A stretch of 64,000 bases of DNA. Origin: Brugia malayi (taxonomy: Eukaryota > Nematoda > Chromadorea > Rhabditida > Onchocercidae). This document shows positions 12,582-25,149 of the stretch, one piece after another; the first letter of the stretch is position 1, and each line of letters opens with the position of its first letter. Under the pieces are notes generated by a model. The model saw only the letters and a list, made by a program, of their open reading frames with translations, made no database searches and was not told the origin of the DNA. The position numbers and the translations under genes are program-made. The stretch lies in NCBI RefSeq assembly GCF_000002995.4, contig NW_025062478.1:3510001-3574000 (forward strand), given 5' to 3'.

Positions 12582-15279
12582 CTTTTGAGCGTTCTTAAAA
12601 ATAAAAAACAAAAAAAAAAAAAAGAAAGAAATGAATAGATTAATTAGCAACGAAAAATTAAATTCAAACTATATTAATTAATATTCAAACACATTTCCAT
12701 TAAATTGCCGAATATGCTAGAAAATTTTCAATTCACTAAAATCATAGATGTTAAATTAAATTTAATGTATAAAGAATTAAGATTAAAAGCAAATAATACA
12801 AAAATAAATGATAAAATTAATTAGCAAAAATTTCACGATTGAATTTCGCATATAGCACATGACATAAGAAAATAAAAATTAAATCAAAATTAAAAATTTT
12901 TAAGAATTAAAAGCCAGTAATAATAATTGAAGCAGTAATTAATGCTTAGCAATAAATAGGAATAAGAAGTGATTAAAAACTAGTCGTATGGCATTAATTA
13001 AAATTCATTAATTAAAATTCATTTACAAATGCATTTTTTTCGATAAATTAAAATAAAAATTAGCACTGTGAAATGTTTGAAAACGCATCGCTCAATAAAT
13101 AAATGAGAAAAAAGAATGAATGAAAAATTCATTTAAATTCCATTCTGATATATTAATAAGAAAGAGAAAAGTATTTCATTTCAAAAATATTTACAATAAC
13201 AAAGTGGCATTAATCATCAATGAAAAACGAAATAGAAATTAGAAACGGAAGAATGTTATGTACAAAATATATGACTAATATACATTCGAACAAGAAATGT
13301 AACTATTAATTATCACTAAAATGTAAACAGAAAGAAATATGAATGTAGAAATTGTTAGCATTACTTTAAGTTTAGTAATAACTAAAAAAAAAAAAAAAAA
13401 TAAGCCTACATATGTCATAATAGATATAATAATATAGAACTACAAAAAAAAAATATATATTTACAAATTAAAAAAGTAATAATCTAAAAAATAAAAACTC
13501 TAAAAGTAATGTGCTGAAGAAGTAAAACTGTAAAAATAATTACCTAAAAAAAAAAGAAAGTAAAATTGTACAAGTAATGATTTAAAAAATTTCGTTCCTT
13601 TAAACCACTAACTTTTCTCTTTTGGTAATAAATCATTTTGCTATTAGTGTAATAACAATTATTATGAAATATGATATAACTTTTTGATAGTTTATTATCG
13701 TTTTCATTCACATTAATCTTTATTTTCTTATTTTCAAGGCAAACATTCTAATGGATAATGAATATTAGTAAAATAAGTGCAAAGTTAAAGTAATAACATT
13801 AAAAAAAATTAGAGTAAAACAAATATATAAATAAGTAAATAAATAAACGAAAATAATAACAAAAATAGAAGAAAAAATGTGTGAAAAAAGAAAAAAAAAA
13901 TATTTCTTACTACGTTACTAAATCGATCAATATTAGACATAGATAAGTGTGAAAATAAATAAAATTTTCATACAATTAATAAAATTAAATAATATTGTAT
14001 TACTAAAAAATACAACAAAATGTTACAAATATTATAACAATAATTGCTAATTTCAAATAAACTGTAATTTTCAGTTAAATATTTAAAAAAAAAAAGAGTG
14101 AAATTATAACTTAATAATGATGAAAAAATTTCATATGAGACATTTGCATTAACATTTATCAGTAATTAGTATTTTAAGTAATTAAGTTCTGATGTTAAAG
14201 CTCGAAGCATACATTTGAGTGAGATATAAAGTGAAAAAAGAAAGAATGAGAAGATAAACAAATGAAATAATTGTTTATGACAATAAATTAGTAAAAATTA
14301 ATTAAATAAATAAGTAAACAAATTACTAAAATTAAATTAGTAATTTATTAAAAAAATAAACAAATAAGCAACAAAATTTAATGCAACACAGCGTTTTGTC
14401 CTAATCAGAACAATGTGTAACATTAAAGGCTCGTAAAATAATAAATTTTACGCATTCCACATTCTTTGGCATTTTGACAATGAACCAACTGGTTCTAATT
14501 TAATTTTAATAATACGGCAAAATTATTAGTAATTAATTATTTCAAGTTTTATTTTTATGAAATATCTCCAGTTATTTTTCTTTTAGATTAATTACTTAAA
14601 AAAAATTATTTTAAGCTTTATTTTATGAAATTTTTCAAGCTGTTTTTTTTTAGTTGAAATGTTTTTATTAAATTATTTTGAGTTTTATTTTGTAAAATAT
14701 TTCAAGCTGTTTTTCTTTTAATTTTTTAGAAATATTTTTAGTAAATTATTTTATGAAATATCTCGAACTGTTTTTCTTTTAGATTAATTATTTTTAGCAA
14801 ATTATTTTAAGTTCTATTTTGTAAAATATTTTGAGCTGTTTTTTTTTTCTTTCTTCTTTTAATTGAAATATTTTTAGCAAATTACTTTAAGTTTTATTTT
14901 GATGAAATGATTCGAGCCGTTTTTCCTTTATAGATTAATTATTTTAATTTGTTTTATGGAATACTTCGAGTTGTCTTTTTTTTTTTTTGTCGTATGAATT
15001 TATCATTATATTATACTATTCAGTTTTATCAGAATGATATATCGTAACAAATTTATTTCATTGATATACTCTACATAAACTAGTGTGCAAAGTGTGATAA
15101 AGCTTACATATAGGAATAAAAAAGATAGTAAAAAAGGGAATGTCGAATTGATTTTCTCATAAATTGAAGCATTCTTTAGGTTATTTTTCAAAGTTTTTAT
15201 TCATAAAATAAAACTTTTACTGTAGTAAAAGTTTTTTTTATAATATAACAAACAAAGATTAAAATGGAATTATTTTCAG
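12582..15279. other. Divergent intergenic region between the ADO-type and xylosyltransferase genes
   Basis: Extremely AT-rich spacer between two genes transcribed away from each other, so it should contain both promoters. No TATA or other motif stands out from the background. The main structured element is the minisatellite at about 14535-14985, annotated separately. Confidence 0.6.
14535..14985. repeat. Diverged minisatellite, about 67-bp unit, 6-7 copies
   Basis: A unit of the pattern TTTTATTTTATGAAATATTTC followed by RAGCTGTTTTTCTTTTA and an ATTATTTT spacer recurs. GCTG-type anchors lie near 14570, 14639, 14706, 14767, 14835, 14916 and 14970. Spacing varies from 54 to 81 bases and copies differ by substitutions and small indels, so it is old. 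It ends about 300 bases before the xylosyltransferase leader. Confidence 0.8.
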
Positions 15280-15345
15280 ATGCTGATGATGAATGGAACT
15301 GTAAATAACAAAAGATAAATTATCTATGGATGAAAGTAAATAGTG
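15273..15345 (+). promoter_or_regulatory. Probable trans-splice acceptor and 5' leader with two short upstream ORFs
   Basis: TTTTCAG at 15273-15279 fits a 3' splice site with no in-frame exon before it, as expected for spliced-leader addition. The leader from 15280 has an ATG at once: uORF1 is 15280-15318 (12 codons, stop TAA). uORF2 is 15326-15343 (MDESK, stop TAG) and ends two bases before the main ATG at 15346. The tight uORF2 spacing could lower or regulate initiation. Trans-splicing itself is inference. Confidence 0.45.
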
Positions 15346-18300
15346 ATGTATTGGATACGTTATGTTATAACATATCGTAAAATTATTGCTTATATAGTAT
15401 TATTTCTCTTTTTTTGTAATCTCATTTTGATCACACGGTTTATTGATTGGCATTTACCTTTACGACTAGCTAATAATCTGCAGGTATATTTTTAAATTAT
15501 CGCTTTTTTTTCATTAATGGAACATAATGATGTGATTGAAATTAGATTTAATTTTGCCAAGTTAAATTTCGAAATTATTCGGCTTTTCAAATTTTTATTC
15601 TGAAATTTTGCACTCAAATTTTGTAAATTTCATTTAAAATTATGTCTTTCTTCAAATCTCTGGAGACAAATTTTAATTCTTATTACATATTTTGTTACTG
15701 AAAATGAATCCATAAAGTTAATGCTGAATATGACTCTATAAATTTTGGTTTTGGAATTGAATTTTTAGCAAGATTTTTTAGTCCATTCACGAAATTAAAG
15801 TTTTTGAATTCACTAAATGAATTATTTATATAAATATCACTGCATCAATATGTTGTCCTATTTGTAGGTCATAAATATTTTGTAATTTAAGAAATAATCG
15901 ATAAGCATAAGTCTTCATCTGTTCTTTGCAAATAAATTAAAACAAGTTTTCATTTAATAAATTAAATAATTGGTGTACGTAAGGTGCAGGTATTAATAAA
16001 ACTGTCAGTTAATTTTGATTTGTTTATTAATTTTTATTTTTATAAAAATGATAAATTGTTTCAAATATAAAATGTTAACGAATCAGATTTGGCTTTTATT
16101 TGTTATGTTAATGATACTATAAATGTTATTAATATTACAGTGGTGTTAAATTAAGAATGAACTGAAAATTAATTTAATAGAAATTAAATAAGGTAAAAGA
16201 AATGGAACTAAAAGGAAAATTTATATTAAAATACATTGTGTTAAGAATCATAATTGATTTACAGAATTATTTTTATTTAAGAATACTGATTGGATTGATA
16301 ATGAGGGAATAGATCAATCACAAATTATTGTGAACAAATTTTCATCATGTGAGCTTCTCTCTGAATCATTGACAATGAATGCTTTGTCGAGAATGAAAAC
16401 GGAGGAATGTCGCACAAAAGCTCGTAATATTGTTTGTAATATTAATCAGCTTATACCTGATTCACTTCCAAATACCTGTCCGAAATATGGTTAGTTTGTA
16501 GTAAAATTAAAAGTATAACTTTTAAAAGTAATTAAAAGTATAATATAGTGTAATCATAATTAAAAGCGAAGCGAGAGAGGTTTCTAATGGTAGAACATAT
16601 CTTGAATATTAATATGAGATAAATTTCTTACTTAATATTTATTTACAATTCTCTTAAGCTTAAAATAAACTTTTCGTATCCATGAAATGCAGAATGTTGT
16701 CTTGGTAGATGAGAATATGTGAACTTTTATTTTTCAAACAATTAGGCTATATTTTTTAAATTTATTAAAAATGTAATCTTGTTTTAATTCGAAATATTAT
16801 TTGCTAAAAATTTGTCAAAATAAAAATGTTTTAGTGAATTTATTTTTTTTTATTTTTTCTAAAAACTATATTTTAGTTATTTTAGATGATAAATTACGTG
16901 GTTATTATATGGGTTGTTTTAAAGATTCACTAAATTCTCGCCTTCTTAATGGTCATTATTACATATTTAGAAATAATTCACCATTGTATTGTGTAAATAT
17001 GTGCCTTCGAGCAGGTTATCATTTTGCAGGTTACTATTTTAATTATATTTTTCATTTTTTTAAAATATTTTTCACTTTTTTTTTTTTGAAAATAATTTTC
17101 TATCTGATACCATTCATCAATTTATAATACTTTTTCTAAATGGATTAGAATTTATCTGTGAAATTTGTAAATTTTGTGATTGTCTTGTTGTTTAGCTGTT
17201 GAATATCATGATGAATGTTTCTGTGGTGACACGTTGACAAATCCTGTTTCACTTCCAAATATATCATGTGAACAATATCACTGTAATGATAATGATAATA
17301 ATTTGTTTTGTGGTGGTTATAATGCAGCTGCTATTTATCGTACCGGTGTAATTGGTAAGAATTAATAATTTTAATATTTTTCATAAATGATTAAAATTTC
17401 TATATACATATATATTATTGAGAAGCATTAATAATACTAAGAAAGATTATTCCTTTACATATATAACTTTCTTATTTTGCTATAAAAGATTATTTCTTTG
17501 TTAATTGAAAACAAATAAGAAGAATAGTGGAATGAGGAAGAAAATTAAAATTATCAACGATGAAAACAAGAAAAAAAAGTGTAAATAAAAAAGATGGTAG
17601 AATTAGTAGTAAAACTATTATATAAAAGGCAAATTAAGAAAGTAAAAATTTAAAAAAAAAAAAAAAAAAAAAACGATATGAATTAAATTTGAAATTAAAA
17701 ATTAGAATGAACAATTTAATAATGGTTAATATTAGAAATTAACTTAGTAATCATATTTTAAGAGACATAAACTAGGTATCGTAATTTGGAAAAAAAAAAC
17801 AAAGTTTGATTTAATAAAATAATAATTTTATGTTCATCAGTTGCAATGATAAAAAAATGGAACAACAGAAATTCATACTAATGTTAGAAAAAAAAAATTT
17901 TTAATCATATTAGTAAAAATATAAATTTATAATTTTTGAATATAAGAAAGTGTTATATAAATAAATTATATGTATATTTTTTTGGATTTCAAAAAATTAT
18001 GGTCGAGAAATGTTGCTATCCTAGTTATTAATGTGAAAAAACGCTTTTATTACGATATGGTTTTTTTTTCTTTTTTTTTTTTAGAAAAACCTTTGTTGGT
18101 AATAAATTATACTAAACCAGATGATAGTGTGCCAAATGTGCAAATTTTATTTCTTTTGCAATTGAATGGACGAAATATTCGTCAGGTAGGTTGAGAAAAG
18201 GTTTGAAATTGATTAATTATGTAATAAGTGAAATTTAAAATAATTCTAAATATAAGAAATTTTTGTGGAATTTGTCTTGGAAGTTAATCGATCGCAGCTG

Positions 18301-21300
18301 ACAGCAGCTACTAATTAATAATTAATTAATTAATTTTTTTTTTTTGAGATACATGTTTGTATTTATTAATTTTTGCATAAATTCTACTTCATCTAAATTT
18401 ATTAACTGAAACTTTTTTATTCAGGTGAATCGTTTGTTTCGAATTATTTATTCACCAAAACATTATTATATAATACATGTTGATAGCCGACAACAGTATA
18501 TGTTTGAAGGTATTTTTTTTCTTTTGAAATACTTTTTTTTGTAAATTGATAAAATTTAAGGATTCAAAGAACTAATGAAAAAGACATGTGTTAAGGAATC
18601 ATTGTGATTTTTTAGCACTTATCTTTTTTTTTTCTTTTTTTGAAAATTTGTCTTCTATAAATTTCCCATTTTTACTTTGTTATGAAGGTAGTATTATTGG
18701 AAATTTCTGTCAGATATCACTTAAAGGTTTGAAAATTATTTTAAATTTAGGTTAGAATGTTAAACATCCTAGCTTCCTTAATTCTTTATTTTCCAATAAT
18801 TGATTCCTATTTAAGTTTTTTTTTTTTTTTTTTCATTGTAGGAATGAAGGAACTTGTTGCCGCAGTCCAAAAAGCTGGTTACAAGAATGTTTATTTGATG
18901 GAAAAACGTTATGCAACGATTTGGGCAGGTGCTACATTACTATCTATGATTTTGGAAGTGCTAAAAACAGCTTTGTATACTCTGAATTGGAATAGTTGGG
19001 ATTTCATGTTGAATTTAAGTGAAAGTAATTTTCCTATTCTTTCAATGGTTGAATTAGAATTCCATCTAGCAAAGTATGTTTTTACCAAAACTTCAAATAT
19101 TTTTTTTTTGACTAAAATATTTTTTCTTTCTTTTAATTAGTGTTACTTTTTTGTCAAGTATTGTTTTGATCTTATAGTTGGAAAACTGTTCATACTTTGA
19201 AATATAACACATATATGATCAATTTACATAATATGATGTATAACTTTCTTATTGAGTTAACTTAGTTTTTTCATAGATCATTAATTTGTTGAAAGTTAAT
19301 TTGAAGAAGTAAAGGACGAATTTTCTTGGGTAATCACGGTTATGATACTGCGCGATTTATTCAAAAACAAGGACTGGAATATGTTTTTATGCAATGTGAA
19401 AATCGAATGTGGCTTCTAATGAAACGGTTAACCATTTGTTTTTCTCTGTAAACATTAAATTTATGAAATTAATGTAAGATTATTTGATAAATGTGTGTGT
19501 GTGTTGATTTCATTATCTAGATTAAATTTTATAAAAATGACTTATTATGCTTAGAGTAACTTTATTGTTGCTGTTATTTTACAAGTACCAGAATATTATC
19601 ATTTTTGAATAATTATGAATAAATAAAGAAAAATGAATTATGTAAAAGAAATAGTGAATGAAAAAAGAAAAAGTGAAAAATTATTAAAAATTTATATAGG
19701 ACGAAATTTCCAAATTCTATTCGTTTCGATGGTGGCTCTGATTGGATTGTTATTAGTCGAGATTTTGCCGAATATGCTTTATCTGATGAGGAATTACCTT
19801 TAAATTTTCGAAAATTTTTCACTAATGTTCTACTACCAGTTGAAACTTTTTTTCATACTGTAGGTAAATATTTATTTATTACTGCATAATTGATACTTCC
19901 AAATTATGATAATATTTATTATATATAATTATCAAAAAATTTCTTTTAAGTTCGTTCTGTGTAGCTAGTAAAAGTGTCTTTCAAAAAAGATATTCCTTTA
20001 TGTAAAAATAATTTTGATAATACTTGGAAACAATTTCTTTAGTTTTGCTACCAATTATCATTTTGTTAATTTTTTGTACTTTTTGATATAATTCTTAATG
20101 AAAACTTATTATAATTTTATTTTTATTTTTTTTTGTATAAGAGTTATTGATTAGATTTGGATTCTTTTTTTAATTATATTATTCGTTAAAAAAAAAAAAA
20201 AAAAAACTACTAATTTACAGCTAGCAGCTAATTCAAAATTTTGTATGCAAGTGGTGAAAGGAAATTTGCATTTGACAAACTGGAAACGTCAACAAGGTTG
20301 TCGTTGTGCAGCATTAAAAAAGATTGTGGATTGGTGTGGTTGTTCACCACTTGCTTTTCGATCATCTGATATCTCGAAATTTTCACTTCAGGTATTATTT
20401 TCTATAGAAATTCATGATTTTTTTTTTTTTTTTTTTCAATTATAGATATTAATTAGCCGAAGAATTTTTCGTTTTTATTTGTTTTCTCTTTTTTTTTTTC
20501 TTTTTTTTTTTTTTTTTTAGATTTAAAATTAGAAGAATTTTGAAAAAGTGACAAATAATTGTTCAGGCTGTCAAAAATAAAGTGGTATTTTTTGGTCGTA
20601 AATTTGATTCAATGATAAGTCAACGAGCTATTGCAATTGCTGAAGCGCAGGCATTACGATTTACTGATAATATCAATGATAGCAATTTCAATCATCCATC
20701 ATTTAACAAATCCTGGACAAATGTTTATTTGTCACAGTTTGATCAGTCAGGTAATGCTTACAAACTCGAAAATTGAAAAAAAGAACTGTCAAAGAAGAAA
20801 AAAGAAACTATTTTTTTCTTCATTTTCATAAATGTTTTTTTTGTCAAATAGAAGATTTGTTGATTTCTTCATTTTTCTTCATGCTTAAATTTAATGGTAA
20901 CATCTTTTTTTTTTTTTTAATTTATTACTTCATTTTAAACTAATATAGAATTATTTGTATACATAAATTCAATAGAATGAATCTTGAATGTTAGCACAAT
21001 ATTATTGTGAAATATTAGGATTTTATATTTTATTCTGACTGAATAATTTTCAGTTTTACATTTTGAACTTTTAAATGTTGAAATTGCTAATAAAACAATT
21101 TAAAATGCTGAGCTTTTTTTTTTTTTTCATCTCATGATTATCACAAAATAAATATAATAACTTTTTTTTTTTCTTATATTTGTGCTTTTGTTTAGAGGGA
21201 CAAATAGACTTATTGAGAAAAAGTTTAAATTTGTATAACTTAAATCTGTAAAAGTTTAAATCTATATATTATCATCATTATATTTAATGTGATTATAATA

Positions 21301-22389
21301 AAAATAAATAAATAAATAAAATTTTTTAGTGTTGCTAGAAAATTTTGCTCGTGCATTATTGTCTTATGAAATGAGTGGAAATTGTATATTTGGCAATCTT
21401 TCATCAATTATTGCTTATAAAGAAAACGATGAAGCAAATATTCAAAGCATATACAGATCATCGTACAGATGTAATAATAATAATTCAAATGAATTTATTC
21501 AAGTGCTAGTAGAATCAATTAATTTGGTAAAATTTATGCATACAATTGTGGATGGTTATGAATTGATAAATCTTGAAATTGGTACCGATTTTGATTTCAA
21601 AGAAGAAATTTTTCGGAAATATCATAATATTTTATCAGAGGTTTTTTTTTTTCTTTTTTTTTCACTTTTTACTTTTTATTTTTTGCATAAAAATTATTTA
21701 TTCATCTAGCTATTTTTCTTTATAATTATTAATTGCTATCATTTTATTATTATTACTGTTAAAATTAGCACTATAATAGTAATTTGATTTTATTGATTTT
21801 TATATTATATTCATGGTATTATCAAATTACATGATTATATGAATGGAATTATTTAAATTTAGCTTAATGGAATGGTTATTTTTGAAATATATTTTAGCAA
21901 CTATCAAATTCATACATATGAAAATAATTGTTAATTTCTTGAATAATTCAGGAAGATACAATTTATGCAAAATTACGATGGCGAAGGATTGAATCATTAG
22001 CAACTTCTGTTCATCAAAATTTTACAAGTCCTGAAGTAATTGTGGAGTGGAAGAATCCTTCAAATTTTGTTGTTAAGCGGATAAAAGTAAATTCATATAA
22101 TTCCATGTTTGGTGGTCAATATACGGAATTATTTTCAAATGAAACAACACCTGGTGAATGGACTGTTGAATTTATCCATATGGAAGCTAATATTAGCACT
22201 GTTATTAGTTCTATAAAATTTATAATATTTTCAATAACTGGTAGGAATATTAATGATGATCTAATATTTAAATATTTCCGTCGTATTGATTTTTGCTCAG
22301 AAGGTGGTAACATTAACAATCTACCGAATTGTTTGGAAACATCATGGAGTGCAAGTTTTCCGGATCTGAAATCTCATTTATTCTTTTGA
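15346..22389 (+). CDS. sqv-6: Peptide O-xylosyltransferase with WSC domain (SQV-6 / XYLT family, GT14)
   Basis: Thirteen exons: 15346-15483, 16282-16489, 16886-17029, 17196-17354, 18085-18185, 18425-18509, 18842-19073, 19310-19426, 19700-19863, 20228-20391, 20567-20750, 21330-21640 and 21952-22389. They code 814 residues, near the size of C. elegans SQV-6. Type II Golgi topology: MYWIRYVITYRK, then a signal anchor at about residues 13-32. A cysteine-rich WSC domain spans about 116-215 (YYMGCFKDS, CVNMCLRAGYHFA, DECFCGD, FCGGYNAAAIY). The GT14 domain begins at about 217, with YYIIHVDSR, TIWAGATLL, NLSESNFP, FLGNHGYDTARFI, RFDGGSDW, LPVETFFHTV and VDWCGCSPLAFR. A C-terminal xylosyltransferase domain ends the protein. 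It transfers xylose to proteoglycan core serines, the first step of chondroitin/heparan chain synthesis. All phases agree. Acceptors of introns 1 and 7 end in AAG. Confidence 0.96.
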
Positions 22390-22685
22390 TCCTATTTTGT
22401 TTTGTTATTTTTAAATTTCATATGTTTTTACTATTTATGTCAATATTTATAAATTTTAAAATTTAAACATATATTTAGAATTTTGAAGAATTTTGCAAAG
22501 TTTTTTCTTTTGTGAAATCTTAAAATATTTGATCTTTTATTTTCTTTGTCTACTACTGCATATGCTCAATATTTTTTTTTTTATGCTTTTTGTTTGGAAG
22601 TGCTTTATTTGATTGATATTTATTTGGTTAGTTGTTGAATATTTATCCTTCGTTTATTAAAGTTATCATAGTTTTGCATTAAATT

Positions 22686-22691
22686 AATAAA
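22686..22691 (+). terminator. Candidate polyadenylation signal of the xylosyltransferase gene
   Basis: AATAAA about 300 bases downstream of the stop codon. Chance occurrence is possible in this base composition. Confidence 0.4.
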
Positions 22692-22739
22692 TATATTAAT
22701 TATTTTAAAATGATATTTCTTTTCTTCTCTTTTTTTCAT

Positions 22740-22771
22740 CCTCTCTCTCTCTCTCTGTCTCTCTCTGTGTG
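22740..22771. repeat. (CT)n tract
   Basis: Pyrimidine microsatellite ending in GTGTGTG, just 3' of the xylosyltransferase gene. Confidence 0.9.
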
Positions 22772-24202
22772 TTTTCTTTTCTTTTTATGTTGATGTTAAA
22801 TTCAAATTTATGGATCAAATCAAAGTCAGTAAAATGCGAAAATTAAAATGTCTAAAACAAAATAAAATTTCAGCATACATAATCAAATCTTTCATTTCAA
22901 ATGTAATTTTTAAATACATTTTTTCATTTGTGATGCTAATTTATCATATCATTTAATTTATCAACAATCTTATAAACAACAAAAAAAGATAAAAGACGAC
23001 AAATTTTGTTTTGTTTTTTTTTTTTTTTTTAAAAAAAAACAGTTTAAAATTGTTTATTTAAAATTTTGGATTTTTCAACATTTACGATAATTAATCATTC
23101 ATTTCATATTTAAAAAAGAGTGAGTAACACACAAACTTATTGATAGAAGTAATAAATTTACTAATATTTCTTATGTAAATAAGAAATAAAAGTCAAATAA
23201 GTAAGCCTCTGAAAAAAGCAAAAAAAAAAAAAAGAAAAAATAATAGAAATAAGAAATTAAAAATAAGAATTTGTCTTTATGGTATGATTTATCACTAGTT
23301 TTCGTAGCTTTAATTAATCATATTAAAACAAATATTTGAATCTTTTATTTTACTACGAATTATATTCTCATATGAGCCAAATTGTAATTAATCTATTTGA
23401 TCATAAATTTATTATTTTCTTTCGAGAAAAAGGAGTGTTTGTAATAATTTCGTCATTTTAAACTGTTTTTAATTTTCAAATATTTTCGAAATTATTTTTT
23501 AAATAAAAGCATTGCAATACAATAATCTTTGTATTGCTTTCCATGTTCAATAAATTTTTAATTTTTTTCATCACCTAAAAAAATTTTATTCCTTTGATTA
23601 ATATTATATTATTTATTTATTTATTAATTTATTATTATCCTTTTTTTGCTGCTATTTTTATTATAATTATAATTACAATTATTAGTATATTTCATCCATT
23701 TAAAAATTAATTCCAGGAAAATTATAAAAATAACTTATTTAAAAGTTGATTGAAGATTATTGTTTTATATTTTCTTTCCCGTCATTCTTTTAGTTTTTGT
23801 TAAAGAATTTTATAAGCCATCTTTTGAAAAGTTAATGGGAATATTTTAAAAGTTTAATTTGAAACTTTTACTGTTTTAAATTACTTTTAATATACTTTTG
23901 AATTATATTTGTCGTTTTATTTTCTTTCTTTTTCATTTTTTCAAATAAAAATTTATTGTTTTGCATTCAAGAAAAAAGCGCTTTTTCTCTCTCTCTCTTT
24001 CCTTCCCTCTCTCACTTACAGGATTTACCTTTTCCGTTAATTAACGAAAAAAAAAAACCGCAAAAAGGTCGGCAATTAATGTTCAATAACCTATAAAATA
24101 TTACTTAATAGGTAGTTAAGAAAAAAAAAATTAAATTAATCAGTAATATAATTAATTGATAATTAGATAAACTTGTCATACCGGAATTACATTTGCGGAA
24201 AA

Positions 24203-24520
24203 ATGAAATCAGTTCTAATTACTTTTGTGATTCTAATATTCAACATATCAACTAATGCTAATTATTTTGTTGTGTAGAAGTTATATTTACCCGAAAAAAA
24301 AAAATGGAATAAATACATTAACTGCTCCCCTATATATCAAAAATGGGCAACTGATATTGATTATATTTATCATATTGGAATTTTATTTTCTCTAAAAATG
24401 GCACAGATGTTGGTTCTTTTATTATTTCAGAATTACATATTTATAGAAATAACAAGATTATATCACGAAAAAAAAGCAAAAAAAAAGGAAAAGAATGAAA
24501 ACATAAATCATAATAAATAA
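24203..24520 (+). pseudogene. Candidate secreted-peptide reading frame interrupted by one TAG
   Basis: ATG at 24203 begins MKSVLITFVILIF followed by NISTNAN, a typical signal peptide pattern. The frame meets TAG at 24275-24277, then stays open for about 80 codons to TAA at 24518-24520. The continuation has mixed composition (for example NKYINCSPIYQKWATDIDY), then a hydrophobic and a lysine-rich part. It could be a decayed gene, a gene with an unrecognised intron, or chance. No family is recognised. Confidence 0.2.
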
Positions 24521-25086
24521 TTTATGGAGTGCAAAAACAGAAAAGTAATAAAAATTATCTTTCAGTACAAATTTTATTATTATTATTATTCTAAAATTTA
24601 TTTTAAATTTTATAGTTTTACAGCAGTAAAACAAAAGAGAAATAAAACTTTTGATAATTTAATAAAATTTTCTCAACAAAATTTAATAAGAAAAATTTTC
24701 AATTAAAAAATTGATTTATACATTTGTTTAAAAGAACAAAAAAAAAAAAAGATAATCATTAAAATAAAAGAAAGAAATGGAAAAAAAAGAAAAATAAATA
24801 TTTTTATTTTTACTTTATTTTCCTTCAATATTCCCTAAATGTATATATAAATATATTTTTTAATAAAATTTATTCCTCTCTCTCGCTATTTTTTTTCTTT
24901 TAGTGTGAAAATTCTAAAAAGTGAAAACTTTTCCAAAATGATTTGAAATAATTTTAAATTTAGAATTTTGTCCTTGCCCTCAAAAGTTGTGAAATTTGCA
25001 TAAATTTAGGTCAAGTATTGATATTTGCATCATTCTACTATCGCATTCAACGATCATCATCATCATCATCAATGTTAACATTGAAC

Positions 25087-25149
25087 CTTTCTCTTTCCCT
25101 CCCTTTCTCCCTCTCTTCCTCTCTCTCTCTCTCTCTCTCTCTTTCTACC
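25087..25149. repeat. (CT)n-rich tract
   Basis: Pyrimidine-only stretch of about 60 bases with a core of about 12 CT units, preceded by a short ATC repeat near 25055-25070. Confidence 0.9.

Noticed and set aside
24035..24046. Perfect palindrome CGTTAATTAACG
   Set aside because: Twelve-base palindromes made mostly of A and T are expected by chance in this composition.
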